Assembly: GCF_018918025.1 (NCBI RefSeq)
Contig: NZ_JAHLPT010000003.1
Location: forward strand, 124,001-188,000
Reading direction: 5' to 3'
Length of the DNA: 64,000 bases
DNA from: Oscillibacter sp. MSJ-31
Lineage (GTDB): Bacteria; Bacillota; Clostridia; Oscillospirales; Oscillospiraceae
The notes under the pieces: model-generated
Databases searched by the model: none
What the model was told of the DNA's origin: nothing
Seen by the model: the letters and a program-made list of their open reading frames with translations, nothing else
Position numbers and translations under genes: made by a program
Shown: positions 8,907 to 16,367 of the stretch, piece by piece
How positions within the stretch are numbered: position 1 is the first letter of the stretch
Layout of the letters: each line of letters starts with the position of its first letter

Positions 8907-8960
8907 AGATTTTTCCTCCTTGAATTGTTGAAAATTGAGCGTGTATTTTTGAAAATGGGC

Positions 8961-9042
8961 ATAAAAAAAGAAGCCCCGTCGCTGTTCTGCTTTGGGATGA
9001 GCCATAAGGCTTTACCCACTGCGCAGTGCAGCGACGGGGCTT
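8961..9042 (-). terminator. Hairpin terminator after virD4
   Basis: A perfect 14-bp stem pairs 8971-8984 (AAGCCCCGTCGCTG) with 9029-9042. A second smaller hairpin lies inside (TGGG...GAGCC ATAA GGCTT...CCCA). On the minus strand the stem is followed by a run of U (8961-8970 reads as A on the plus strand). The stem overlaps the virD4 stop codon. It either ends the pcfB-virD4 transcript or attenuates read-through into the channel genes. It shares its stem-loop core with the hairpin at 13327-13373. Confidence 0.75.
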
Positions 9043-10811
9043 TAGTCCGCCTCGACCTCGCCCATATCATAGAGGTCGAACGTGTCATTAGGCTTGACGA
9101 TCAGCTTACGTGTTCGGTACTTTTCAATGTCAAAGGCGTTTCGCTTATCAAAGTCGGAGAGCTGCCGGTATTTGGGATGCTTCGTAATATCGTATTTATT
9201 ACTGAGAAAAGGTCTCACGCCGCGAAGCTGTAAAATACACTTGGCTCCGTCCATGACGGCGATCTCATCCTGAGACATCAGTTCCTTGCCGGTTTTCTGA
9301 TAATTCAAGCCATAGGAGTTGTTGTTGGAACGGGTTTCTGAGGTGTTGTACAGATCAATCGTCTCTTTTCCAAGCACCTCACTGATTTCCTTGAGGGTGG
9401 ATTTCTCCTTGCCGCCGAGGAAGAGTGTGCAGTCGCAGTTGCCTGTGATGGTGTCAGCCGCATCCTTATAGATGGTCTTGAGCTGGGACTGAGACTGCAA
9501 GATAATCGACGCCGAAATTTCGCGGCTTCGGATGGTGGCAATGAGCTTATCGAACTTCGGAATTTGTCCGATGTTCGCAAACTCATCCAGCAGACAACGC
9601 ACATGGACCGGAAGCCGTCCGTTATAAACGTCATCTGCTTTGTCGCAGAGAAGGTTGAAAAGCTGGGAATACATGATTGCCACGACGAAATTGAAGGTGT
9701 CATCCGTATCGGAGATAATGACAAACAACGCCGTCTTCCTGTCTCCGATAGTGTCCAGCTCCATCTCGTCATAGCTCATCAGCTCACGGAGTTCCGCGAT
9801 GTCAAATGGGGCAAGCCGTGCGCCACAGGAAATCAGGATCGACTTGGCTGTTTTGCCAGCCGCCAGCTTATATTTGCGGTATTGCTTCACAGCAAAGTGA
9901 TCCGGGTCACGGGCTTCCAGCTCATCGAACATGATGTCCACGGGGTTTTTGAAGGTTTCATCGTCTTCTCTGGCTTCCGAGGCATTGATCATCTCAAGGA
10001 GCGTCGTGAAGTTTTTCTCCTGTTCCGGTGCCTCATACCAGATATAGCCGATGAGGGCTGTGTAGTACAGCTTTTCAGCCTTCACCCAGAAATCCTCGCC
10101 GGACTTATCGCCATCTCCCTTCGTGTTGACGATAATTGTATTGACCAGCTTGAGGATGTCCTTCTCTGAGCGGATGTAGCTGAACGGGTTGTAGTGCATG
10201 GATTTTCGGAAGTTGATGGTGTTCAGCGACTTGATCACATAGCCGCCCTTTTCGAGCATCCTGCCGCATTCTACCAGCACAGTCCCTTTCGGGTCCGTGA
10301 CCACATAGGAGCTGTGCATCTGCATCAGATTTGGCTTTACAAAAAACCTTGTCTTGCCGGAGCCGGAACCGCCGATTACGAGGATGTTCTTGTTTCGAGC
10401 GTACTTCGGCTGTTTCGGACGGCTGTTCATGGTCAGGAACTCCGTCTGCGTCAGAATGACATTGTTGGAAAACTCCGGGTCCATGTACGGCTTGATGTCC
10501 TCCGGCTTCCCCCATCGGGCAGAGCCGTACTCTTCGCCCTGCCGGAACTTCTTGCGGTTCTTGCCTTTGACGTAGACTGCCAGCTTGAGCAACACGCCAG
10601 CCACCAGACCGATGAGTAGATCAACGGGATGAAAGCTTGGGAGCGGATTTACAAAGGCTGTGCCGAATACGGCAAAGCCGTTTGTCAGCTTGTCGATAAA
10701 CTCCGTGCCGGGAGCGAGGCGGAACACGGCGGCGATCTTATCCGCAAAGTAGAAGGCGAGAACATACGGGAGATTCAGAAGAATCAGCTTTTTCACGTCG
10801 GGCTTGTTCAC
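9042..10811 (-). CDS. VirD4/TraG type IV coupling protein
   Basis: 589-residue inner-membrane ATPase that links the relaxosome to the mating channel. Two N-terminal membrane segments (about residues 10-30 and 60-80) are followed by a P-loop GGSGSGKT (about 150) and Walker B CLLDEFANIG (about 409). Length and motif spacing fit Gram-positive TraG/VirD4 proteins. The ATG overlaps the pcfB stop (ATGA), so the two are translationally coupled, as in pCF10 where PcfB is an accessory factor of the coupling protein PcfC. Confidence 0.94.
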   Translation of the reverse strand: MNKPDVKKLILLNLPYVLAFYFADKIAAVFRLAPGTEFIDKLTNGFAVFGTAFVNPLPSFHPVDLLIGLVAGVLLKLAVYVKGKNRKKFRQGEEYGSARWGKPEDIKPYMDPEFSNNVILTQTEFLTMNSRPKQPKYARNKNILVIGGSGSGKTRFFVKPNLMQMHSSYVVTDPKGTVLVECGRMLEKGGYVIKSLNTINFRKSMHYNPFSYIRSEKDILKLVNTIIVNTKGDGDKSGEDFWVKAEKLYYTALIGYIWYEAPEQEKNFTTLLEMINASEAREDDETFKNPVDIMFDELEARDPDHFAVKQYRKYKLAAGKTAKSILISCGARLAPFDIAELRELMSYDEMELDTIGDRKTALFVIISDTDDTFNFVVAIMYSQLFNLLCDKADDVYNGRLPVHVRCLLDEFANIGQIPKFDKLIATIRSREISASIILQSQSQLKTIYKDAADTITGNCDCTLFLGGKEKSTLKEISEVLGKETIDLYNTSETRSNNNSYGLNYQKTGKELMSQDEIAVMDGAKCILQLRGVRPFLSNKYDITKHPKYRQLSDFDKRNAFDIEKYRTRKLIVKPNDTFDLYDMGEVEAD

Positions 10812-11299
10812 AGCTCCACACCCCGATCCTTGGTTTTGACCTTGACCTTCTCCTTGTGCTGCGCTTTGCTCTGGGCTTTCTCCTGATCCAGCTTGCGCCG
10901 GATGGACGGCTGTTCCTTCTGTTTGACCGTCTTGGCGGAGAACTCCTTGAAGGCGGCGGTCATCACATCAACGTCCCGCCCCTTGAAGAAGACCAGATAG
11001 CTGGGCGGCTCAACGGAGATGTCCTTTTTGAGTGCAAAATCCAGCCCATACTTGCTTGCCGTTCGCTCAAAGGATTTGATATTGCCGTCTGTCACTTCGA
11101 TGTTGGATATGGCGGCATTCTGGCTCATCAGATGCTTGATGGACTGCTTGCCGCGATAGGTTTTAGGCTGGGACATCTGCTTCTGAGCCTTTTCAAGCTC
11201 CTGCACAAACTTATCCAGCGCCTTTTTCAGCACCTCGGCTGAGATTTTGCCGCCCTTGATCATAATGGCAACAACTTTGGTATTTACTTCGTCCTGCAT
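10808..11299 (-). CDS. PcfB family relaxosome accessory protein (DUF3801)
   Basis: 163-residue cytoplasmic protein with a globular N-terminal domain and a highly basic tail (KAQHKEKVKVKTKDRG). It matches the PcfB/DUF3801 family, which helps dock the processed DNA strand on the coupling protein. I chose the ATG at 11299 (MQDEVNTKVVAIMIKGG) because AGGAGG lies 5 nt upstream; an upstream in-frame GTG at 11332 has weaker support. It overlaps virD4 by 4 nt. A possible 11-codon leader ORF lies just upstream. Confidence 0.88.
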   Translation of the reverse strand: MQDEVNTKVVAIMIKGGKISAEVLKKALDKFVQELEKAQKQMSQPKTYRGKQSIKHLMSQNAAISNIEVTDGNIKSFERTASKYGLDFALKKDISVEPPSYLVFFKGRDVDVMTAAFKEFSAKTVKQKEQPSIRRKLDQEKAQSKAQHKEKVKVKTKDRGVEL

Positions 11300-11338
11300 G
11301 GGAACCTCCTTTCCGAAAATTGAATGGGACACTTACCG

Positions 11339-11374
11339 CTAAGGCGGAAAACCGCGCCGGTAGATTACTGTCAT
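11339..11374 (-). CDS. Possible 11-residue leader peptide upstream of pcfB
   Basis: A short frame reads MTVIYRRGFPP followed by TAG. Its ATG (11374) lies 6-7 nt after a strong AAAGGAGG, a better ribosome site than many real genes here have. GC-rich sequence able to form a hairpin surrounds its 3' half, directly before pcfB. The Pro-Pro end next to the stop and the strong ribosome site suggest a translated leader that could couple ribosome progress to downstream expression. No homolog is known to me, so this is inference. Confidence 0.35.
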   Translation of the reverse strand: MTVIYRRGFPP

Positions 11375-11399
11375 TGTGTGCCTCCTTTCCCAAGCCGGT

Positions 11400-12293
11400 T
11401 TACAGCGATTCACCGGCGTTGTAATCGTATTCGTCATAGCATTTTCTGCCGCATTTGCTGTCCTGACCGTAGAAGTCATGGTTGACCAGCGCAGAGTAGT
11501 AGTTATCTATCGTCAGAGAGGCGTTATAGAGCGCCGTCAACAGATAGGCGCGAATGTTGCGAATGTCAGATGGGTTCTTGTTCATGACATCAATGACGTA
11601 CTCAATGTGACTGCTGTTCAGCTTGAGAAAACGGGACTTCACAACCTCCTGCGGCATATTCTCGCCGTTGATACGGATGGTAGGAGCAGTAGAGCAGACA
11701 ACATCTAACATGATGTTCATGATCTCCTGAACGCGGTCTTTGTCGAACATTGGGTCTTGGCTCAGAATGTCGTAGTCAAGGTTCTCCCTAATCAATTCCG
11801 CATACTCGCTTCGCACGTCCATCCTATCCATCCCATCAAGATTGATAGATTGGTTGTTCTTTGAGAGAGTATTTCTTTCTTGGTTAGTTACTTGGATAGT
11901 ACTTATTTGTGCGGGATTATCCCTATAGGGATTCTCCACATCTGGACTATCCACATCGGGATTTTCCCTATGTGGTTTTTCCCTGCGTGGTAAACCAGCT
12001 TGTGGAGACTCGAAAATGTCAAACTCCGTGGTGACAAGTCTGCCCTTGCTGTCTCTTCCTCTGTGACGAACAAGATAGCCGTTTTTCTCAAGCTCTTTGA
12101 GTGCCGAGAGAATGGCATCAGGACCTTCCTTGCAGATAGCCGCCAGCCCGCGAGTGGAGAATTGCCAGCCGTCATTGAACGACAGCATTTTTGAAAGAAG
12201 CCCGACTGCCTTGAGGGACAGGTTCTTATCCCTCAAATGGGTATTGCCCATGACCGTGAAGTCACGGGTTTTATTGACGCGATAGACGGACAC
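11400..12293 (-). CDS. Replication-initiator-like winged-helix protein (DUF6017 type)
   Basis: 297-residue protein. The N-terminal domain (SVYRVNKTRDFTVMGNTHLRD, about residues 1-100) is a winged helix of the RepA/DnaD-like kind found in replication initiators of Clostridial elements. A variable linker rich in N, P and R follows, and the C-terminal part (about 180-280) matches DUF6017. It probably initiates replication of the excised circle. Start: GTG at 12291-12293, four bases after the antirepressor stop, with a weak AGGGTGA site; coupling to the upstream gene is likely. Confidence 0.8.
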   Translation of the reverse strand: MSVYRVNKTRDFTVMGNTHLRDKNLSLKAVGLLSKMLSFNDGWQFSTRGLAAICKEGPDAILSALKELEKNGYLVRHRGRDSKGRLVTTEFDIFESPQAGLPRREKPHRENPDVDSPDVENPYRDNPAQISTIQVTNQERNTLSKNNQSINLDGMDRMDVRSEYAELIRENLDYDILSQDPMFDKDRVQEIMNIMLDVVCSTAPTIRINGENMPQEVVKSRFLKLNSSHIEYVIDVMNKNPSDIRNIRAYLLTALYNASLTIDNYYSALVNHDFYGQDSKCGRKCYDEYDYNAGESL

Positions 12294-12297
12294 ATAA

Positions 12298-13059
12298 TCA
12301 CCCTGCCATTTTCGTAGACACTTCAACGCCGCAGATACCAAAGTACCGGATGCGGATAACATCCTTGCCTTTCGGTGTAAAGTAGGTCTGAGAGCCGGTA
12401 TATCGGAATGTCACGAAATCCCGGACAATAAAAAGTCCTTCGTTGCTCTTCTTGTTGTAGGGAAGAAGCTGACCGGATGGAGAGCGGAACAGATAGCCTT
12501 CGTTAAGCAGGAACTTGACAAACTTGCGCTCAGGGATTTTCAGCTCCTTCGCCGTGGTGCGGATATTGGTGCAGTCATCGGGATTGATGAAGGCGTCAAA
12601 GTAGTCCGCCTTCGGTCTTGCAACATTGAGTTCCGCTTCAAGTGCATCGGCACGGTCTCTTTCTCTAAGCACAGCTTTCGCCATCACCAAGGCAAATGCC
12701 GGGTCTTTTTGGATGCGTTCCAGCACGGAGTCTGTCATGTAGCAGCCGGTTTTTCGAATCGTAGGGACCACCTCATCGAACAGCCAGTGTTCAAATTTCT
12801 CAGCCGCAGGGAGCTTACTGCGTACAATGAGACGGTACACATCACCTTCGGTTATAAAAAGCATCTCTTGCTCACCGCCGTTTGTAAGGATACGCTGTTT
12901 CAACGTACCCTTGGCATGACGGGCAACCGCTTCATTCGGTCTGATGTACCCCAACGCCCTTGCCACATCTGAGCCGCAGAAGAGAAGCTGTTCGCCGTCG
13001 TAGTAGGTTCGAACATTTCCGAACTCACTGTTGTTGAAGATTTCGATTTTGTTATCCAT
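12298..13059 (-). CDS. Phage-type antirepressor (BRO-N plus KilA-C-like)
   Basis: 253-residue protein. The N-terminal BRO-N domain (MDNKIEIFNNSEFGNVRTYY, residues 1-110) carries the FCGSDVARALGY helix. The C-terminal domain (about 130-250) contains the DYFDAFINPDDCTNIRTTAK region typical of KilA-C/ANT antirepressors. Such proteins inactivate or replace repressors in phages and mobile elements, so it may control element excision or transfer. The ATG at 13059 has an upstream AAGGAAA. The gene overlaps the end of the Cys-rich small ORF by 8 nt. Confidence 0.88.
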   Translation of the reverse strand: MDNKIEIFNNSEFGNVRTYYDGEQLLFCGSDVARALGYIRPNEAVARHAKGTLKQRILTNGGEQEMLFITEGDVYRLIVRSKLPAAEKFEHWLFDEVVPTIRKTGCYMTDSVLERIQKDPAFALVMAKAVLRERDRADALEAELNVARPKADYFDAFINPDDCTNIRTTAKELKIPERKFVKFLLNEGYLFRSPSGQLLPYNKKSNEGLFIVRDFVTFRYTGSQTYFTPKGKDVIRIRYFGICGVEVSTKMAG

Positions 13060-13294
13060 GATTGATTTCCTTTCCGGCAGCGATGCTGCTCCTTTCAGTT
13101 TTGATGGTAGACAGGGGATATACGCAGTACGGACATTCCGTAAAGACACAGGATTGATATTTCCAGAAGGGACGGTGAAACCGACAGGTGCGGCACTCAG
13201 AGCAGATGCCGTCATGCCCACTGTCATAGTGATTTTGGTTCGGCGATTCCTTCATCAGAAAGTCAAACGCCATAAAACAATTTGCCGGGTACAT
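13052..13294 (-). CDS. Small Cys-rich protein, possible zinc ribbon
   Basis: 80-residue protein starting MYPANCFMAFDF, with clustered cysteines (CSECRTCRFH and later CVFTECPYC) spaced like a double zinc-knuckle. GGAGG lies 9 nt before the ATG at 13294; an in-frame TTG at 13303 is less likely. It is translationally coupled to the antirepressor (8-nt overlap). The function is unknown; metal binding is inferred from the Cys pattern only. Confidence 0.65.
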   Translation of the reverse strand: MYPANCFMAFDFLMKESPNQNHYDSGHDGICSECRTCRFHRPFWKYQSCVFTECPYCVYPLSTIKTERSSIAAGKEINHG

Positions 13295-13321
13295 TTTTAT
13301 CAACCTCCAATTTCAGATAAT

Positions 13322-13375
13322 AGAAAAAGCCCCCGTCATTGTTCTGCTATGCGCAGTGCAATAACGGGGGCTTAC
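13322..13375 (-). terminator. Hairpin terminator after the HTH gene
   Basis: Stem 13327-13341 pairs with 13359-13373 with one mismatch (AAGCCCCCGTCATTG against the complementary strand). On the minus strand a short U run follows (plus-strand GAAAAA at 13323-13328). It lies 11 bases beyond the stop of the HTH gene at 13384. Both arms carry the same GTTCTGC and GCGCAGTGCA strings as the hairpin after virD4. Confidence 0.75.
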
Positions 13376-13383
13376 CCTTTGAA

Positions 13384-13992
13384 TTATTTTGTTGTGTTGA
13401 GTGTATCGAGAAATCCCTTTATTAGAAGGGTGTGCTTCCAACTCTTCCGAATAATGTCGAAACTGTGCTGCGAAACGAGAAAGTCTGTAAGGCTGATCTT
13501 CGGTATGAGAAACTTACCGGAGATGCTGAATGCCCTCAGTTTTTTAGTATTACACCAGCGGTGAAGAGATGTATCGCAGTAGCCGATAGCCTCAACTGCT
13601 TCAACTATGGTAAGAAGATCGCCATACTGCCACAACTCATCCTCAATGTATTCACGGAAAGCTGCCTTTTCGTCATCGGAAAGATTCATTAGTTCCTTCC
13701 GATATGTGATACGGGAATTGTAATGACCGGAGCGGTGCTGATACCACTGATCCGGTGCGCGATAAATCTCCGGGTGAATTTCCCGATCAATCATATAGCA
13801 GATTACATCGTCGGTCCGGATTTTGTACCGACGAGTTTTTTTGCCGGTGTCCTTGCAGGGGACTAAACCGCTTTGCAGAAGATGAAGAGCTGTTGCTTTG
13901 CTGATATGAGCCATCCGATAGAACTGATCCTTTGAGATCGTTTCGGGGTATTCTTTGCGGAGTGCTTTGTAGTATTTTGCGCTTTCAGTCAT
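13384..13992 (-). CDS. Two-domain helix-turn-helix protein
   Basis: 202-residue cytoplasmic protein starting MTESAKYYKALRKEYPET. It appears to contain two excisionase/MerR-like DNA-binding units: residues 18-75 (SKDQFYRMAHISKATALHLL ... TRRYKIRTDDV) and residues 125-175 (LTIVEAVEAIGYCDTSLHRW ... GKFLIPK). It is the promoter-proximal gene of element A, read away from the attachment site 270 bases away, which fits a transcriptional regulator or recombination directionality factor. The ATG at 13992 has AAGGTGG upstream. Confidence 0.8.
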   Translation of the reverse strand: MTESAKYYKALRKEYPETISKDQFYRMAHISKATALHLLQSGLVPCKDTGKKTRRYKIRTDDVICYMIDREIHPEIYRAPDQWYQHRSGHYNSRITYRKELMNLSDDEKAAFREYIEDELWQYGDLLTIVEAVEAIGYCDTSLHRWCNTKKLRAFSISGKFLIPKISLTDFLVSQHSFDIIRKSWKHTLLIKGFLDTLNTTK

Positions 13993-14055
13993 GCTGATAA
14001 CCACCTTAATTTTGATGTTCGGTATAGGTAGGTGTCATCTGCGTATGACTGTGTT

Positions 14056-14104
14056 TTCTCCCCGAGTTCTCCCCATCTTCTCCCCAAAGAGCATTTTTCT
14101 CCCC
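14056..14104. repeat. Four TTCTCCCC direct repeats near the attachment site
   Basis: The octamer TTCTCCCC begins at 14056, 14067, 14078 and 14097, that is at 11, 11 and 19-bp steps, about one and two helical turns. The repeats lie between the HTH gene and the tRNA fragment, about 160-205 bp from the presumed crossover region. Position and phasing fit arm-type binding sites for a tyrosine integrase or sites for an excision factor; they could also be regulator sites for the HTH gene. Confidence 0.6.
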
Positions 14105-14260
14105 AAAATCGGATTTCTTTCGAACTCCTTGCCCTGTCTGGCTTTTCGGGATTTTCCATCTCCAAGTGCGGAAAAGTCTTGATTTTTCAAGGGTTTGCAT
14201 CCTCCCACATTGTCCGTGAGTTTCCGGCGTTTTCCGCTAATGTCGGAATAGCGACTCTGA

Positions 14261-14319
14261 CTCGAAATCGTTTGACGGCCAAAAACCGTCCGTGGGTTCG
14301 AATCCCACGCCCTCCGCCA
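14261..14319 (+). other. tRNA-Ser 3' fragment, element attachment site
   Basis: The 59 nt from the anticodon loop (CTCGAAA, anticodon CGA for serine) through the long variable arm, T-arm (GTGGGTTCGAATCCCAC) and CCTCCGCCA end match the 3' half of a class II tRNA-Ser, with encoded CCA. The expected 5' anticodon stem, D-arm and acceptor strand are missing; the preceding bases (GCGACTCTGA) do not pair. This is the signature of a recombination core left when an element inserts in the 3' end of a tRNA gene. It is the right border of element A and possibly the left border of element B. Confidence 0.85.
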
Positions 14320-14327
14320 GCGAAAAA

Positions 14328-14375
14328 CCCAGTCATATCAAGGCTTTGCGCCCATATGACTGGGCTTTTCTTTTT
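14328..14375 (+). terminator. Rho-independent terminator after tRNA-Ser fragment
   Basis: A perfect 11-bp stem, CCCAGTCATAT (14328-14338) with ATATGACTGGG (14354-14364), is followed by CTTTTCTTTTT. It sits 8 nt after the CCA of the tRNA fragment and would terminate the tRNA transcript, so the original downstream context of the tRNA, or a copy carried by element B, is preserved here. Confidence 0.85.
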
Positions 14376-14414
14376 GCTAATCTGCCATTGCTGCACATGA
14401 TTTTCGGCAAGAAG

Positions 14415-15608
14415 TCATGTCTGCCATCCGACGGCCTCGGTTTCCGGCAGGGTCAGGACGTTGTCCATTACGTTTGCGGACGTAAGCTTGGACTTATAAT
14501 CCAAGTGGCTGTAGATGTTTGCCGTGGTGCTGATATCGCTGTGGCCCAGCCACTCCTGGATTTGCTTCAGAGGCACATCGTTTGCCAAAAGCAGTGAGGC
14601 GCAGCTATGTCTGAGGTCGTGAAAGCGAATGTGCCGCAGGCCGTTCTGCTCCAGCAGCTTGCTGAAATTGGCGGTAACGCTTCTGGGGTTGAAGATATTG
14701 CCCATGGCATCCACAAAAACATAGCCGTCATACTTTTTGCTGTAGCAATTTCCGCATACGCGCCGATTCTCCTTTTGCTGCTCCCTCAGCGCCAGCAGCT
14801 TTTCCCGGATGTTGCTGACCAGCGGCAGGGAGCGCAGGCTGGATTTCGTCTTGGCACGGTCGGCGCAGACGATTTCACATTTGCCGTCTATCTTTGCGTT
14901 GGTTACAATGTGCTTAATGGTGATGGTGTCCCGCTCAAAGTCGATGGCGTCCCACTTCAGCCCCAGCGCCTCGCTGCGGCGCAGGCCGTAAAAGGCGGTC
15001 ATCTGAATCAGCAGGGAGTACGGATGATCCTTGGACGCTTCCAGCAGCCTCTCCAGCTCCTCCTGCCGGTAATAGTCTGCAATGTACCGATGCTTCTTGG
15101 GGCGCTCCACCTTGTCGGCGGGGTTGAAGGGAATCAGGTCTATTTTTACGGCGTATTTCAGCGCCTTGTGGATATTGGCGTGATAGTGGATCACCGTACC
15201 GGGCGACACGGTTTTCAGCTCATGCAGATAAAAGCTCTGAATGTGCTTGGCTTGAATTCCGTCCAGCGTCAGTCCGGTGTTTCGGAAATACGGTGCGATC
15301 TTCCCCTTTACCATCTGCGTGTAAGAGGAAAAGGTGGTCTTTTCCACCGAGCTGCGGATAATCTCCAGCCACAGCTCCATGTAGTCGGCAAACAGCATAT
15401 TCGAGGAGATGTCCTCGTTCTCCTTGCTCACAACCGGCGGGACAAAGCTCTTGCGAGTGTCCAGCAGCAACTTCTCTGCGCGGCGCTTGTTTCCCTTTGC
15501 GGGAAGTCCTGTGGGAATCCACGGCTGCCTGCGCTTGCCGTTGGCATCCGTGTAATTCAGCACCATGTAGTAATTGTCGTTTTTTATTTGCAGGTGTCCT
15601 GCTATCAT
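14415..15608 (-). CDS. Tyrosine recombinase / integrase
   Basis: 397-residue site-specific recombinase. The N-terminal AP2-like arm-binding region, a SAM-like core-binding domain (about 70-165) and the catalytic domain (about 175-385) are present. Catalytic residues visible are R210 (YGLRRSEAL), H330 and R333 (HDLRHSCAS), H356 (LGHSDIS) and nucleophile Y366 (ANIYSHL). Start chosen at MIAGHLQIKN (15608) because AAAGGAGG lies 8 nt upstream. The gene ends 96 bases from the tRNA-Ser fragment, the usual position for an integrase of an element using that site. Confidence 0.95.
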   Translation of the reverse strand: MIAGHLQIKNDNYYMVLNYTDANGKRRQPWIPTGLPAKGNKRRAEKLLLDTRKSFVPPVVSKENEDISSNMLFADYMELWLEIIRSSVEKTTFSSYTQMVKGKIAPYFRNTGLTLDGIQAKHIQSFYLHELKTVSPGTVIHYHANIHKALKYAVKIDLIPFNPADKVERPKKHRYIADYYRQEELERLLEASKDHPYSLLIQMTAFYGLRRSEALGLKWDAIDFERDTITIKHIVTNAKIDGKCEIVCADRAKTKSSLRSLPLVSNIREKLLALREQQKENRRVCGNCYSKKYDGYVFVDAMGNIFNPRSVTANFSKLLEQNGLRHIRFHDLRHSCASLLLANDVPLKQIQEWLGHSDISTTANIYSHLDYKSKLTSANVMDNVLTLPETEAVGWQT

Positions 15609-15664
15609 AAACTCTACCTCCTTTGCGGATAGCACATGAACGGGCACCCTTTCGGACCGTTTTT

Positions 15665-15694
15665 ATTATACGCCCGGCGGGAATGCCCGTCCAA
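15665..15694 (-). promoter_or_regulatory. Integrase promoter
   Basis: On the minus strand TTGGAC (15689-15694) and TATAAT (15665-15670) are separated by 18 bp, about 57 bp before the integrase start. This would let the integrase be expressed separately from the upstream xis-parB genes. Confidence 0.6.
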
Positions 15695-15719
15695 TGTGCC
15701 ATACAGGTTCAAATCCCGG

Positions 15720-15950
15720 CTACGCCGCCGGCTGCGGATTTCCCACCGAGAGTGCGTAGCGGATCACATTGATTTTCGGTACGCGGTATGCATTGCCGAT
15801 TTTCATACCGGGGATGTCGCCGTCGCCGATCAGCGCATAGGCCAGATGACGGCTGATGCCCAGCATCGCCTGCACCTGCGCCACATTTACAATGTCGGGG
15901 TAGTCCGTGAACATCACCTCGTATAGGGTCTGAATTTCGATTTTAGTCAT
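15720..15950 (-). CDS. Excisionase-like MerR-type DNA-binding protein
   Basis: 76-residue protein with a single winged helix (NVAQVQAMLGISRHLAYALIGDG ... GNAYRVPK) characteristic of excisionase-family DNA-binding domains. It lies directly upstream of the integrase on the same strand, the usual place for xis. The ATG at 15950 follows GGAGGTGG and overlaps the preceding gene by 8 nt. It probably bends attachment-site DNA to favour excision. Confidence 0.85.
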   Translation of the reverse strand: MTKIEIQTLYEVMFTDYPDIVNVAQVQAMLGISRHLAYALIGDGDIPGMKIGNAYRVPKINVIRYALSVGNPQPAA

Positions 15951-16353
15951 CGGCACCACCTCCATCGTCACCAAGCACATGTGCGAGAAGCATACCAAGC
16001 TCTTCTTCTGTGTTCACCGGCGAGAGGCTGACAATACCCTCTTCGTTTTCATCCTCACCGAAGGGAGTGCCGCCTTCGCATACGATATTATCCAGCTTTT
16101 CCGAAATAGCATGGATTACATAGTGAACCTCTTCCTGAGAGAGAATAAACACAAGCTCGTGTCCGCGCTCATCATCAAAGGTTGCCACAAGCTTATCATC
16201 GCTGCGGTCAATACCGTTATCAGCATCGATGAGAAATTCAAGGAAAAGATCCTCAACAAAGAGGCAACCCGCCTCGGAAAAATCTGCGACCATACGGTCA
16301 AGCTCCTGTTTTCTGCTTTCGCTCAAACGGTTAAAATCAAAATTAGCTTTCAT
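15943..16353 (-). CDS. Acidic hypothetical protein
   Basis: 136-residue acidic protein (MKANFDFNRLSESRKQELDR) with no membrane segment and a Gly/Asp-rich C terminus (LGDDGGGADD). AAAGGAGA precedes the ATG. It is coupled to the excisionase by an 8-nt overlap and follows the ParB-like gene by 14 nt, so it belongs to the same operon. The family is not recognised; acidity and position would allow an anti-restriction or DNA-mimic role, but nothing in the sequence shows it. Confidence 0.6.
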   Translation of the reverse strand: MKANFDFNRLSESRKQELDRMVADFSEAGCLFVEDLFLEFLIDADNGIDRSDDKLVATFDDERGHELVFILSQEEVHYVIHAISEKLDNIVCEGGTPFGEDENEEGIVSLSPVNTEEELGMLLAHVLGDDGGGADD

Positions 16354-16367
16354 AATTTAATCTCCTT

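Larger units (their letters stand above)
1..14319. mobile_element. Integrative conjugative element A (right part)
   Basis: A continuous run of minus-strand genes encodes conjugation functions: PcfB, VirD4, Maff2, VirB6, PrgI, VirB4, a CD1108-type NlpC/P60 protein and DUF4315. It also holds accessory DNA methyltransferases, an antirepressor and a replication-initiator-like protein. The right border is inferred at a tRNA-Ser 3' fragment (14261-14319) that lacks the 5' half of the tRNA, as expected for the distal attachment site of an element inserted in a tRNA gene. The left border, relaxase and integrase of this element are outside the window. Base composition is visibly less GC-rich than the chromosome right of 46 kb. 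Confidence 0.85.

Noticed and set aside
14187-14400. A minus-strand frame over the tRNA-Ser fragment encoding GGGRGIRTHGRFLAVKRF
   Set aside because: This is the familiar translation of a tRNA-Ser 3' end and not a protein gene.
15700-15729. A tRNA T-arm-like string (GGTTCAAATCCCGG) between integrase and excisionase genes
   Set aside because: The flanking bases do not form a T stem or acceptor stem, and the stretch runs into the excisionase stop codon, so it is a chance resemblance and not a tRNA or second attachment core.
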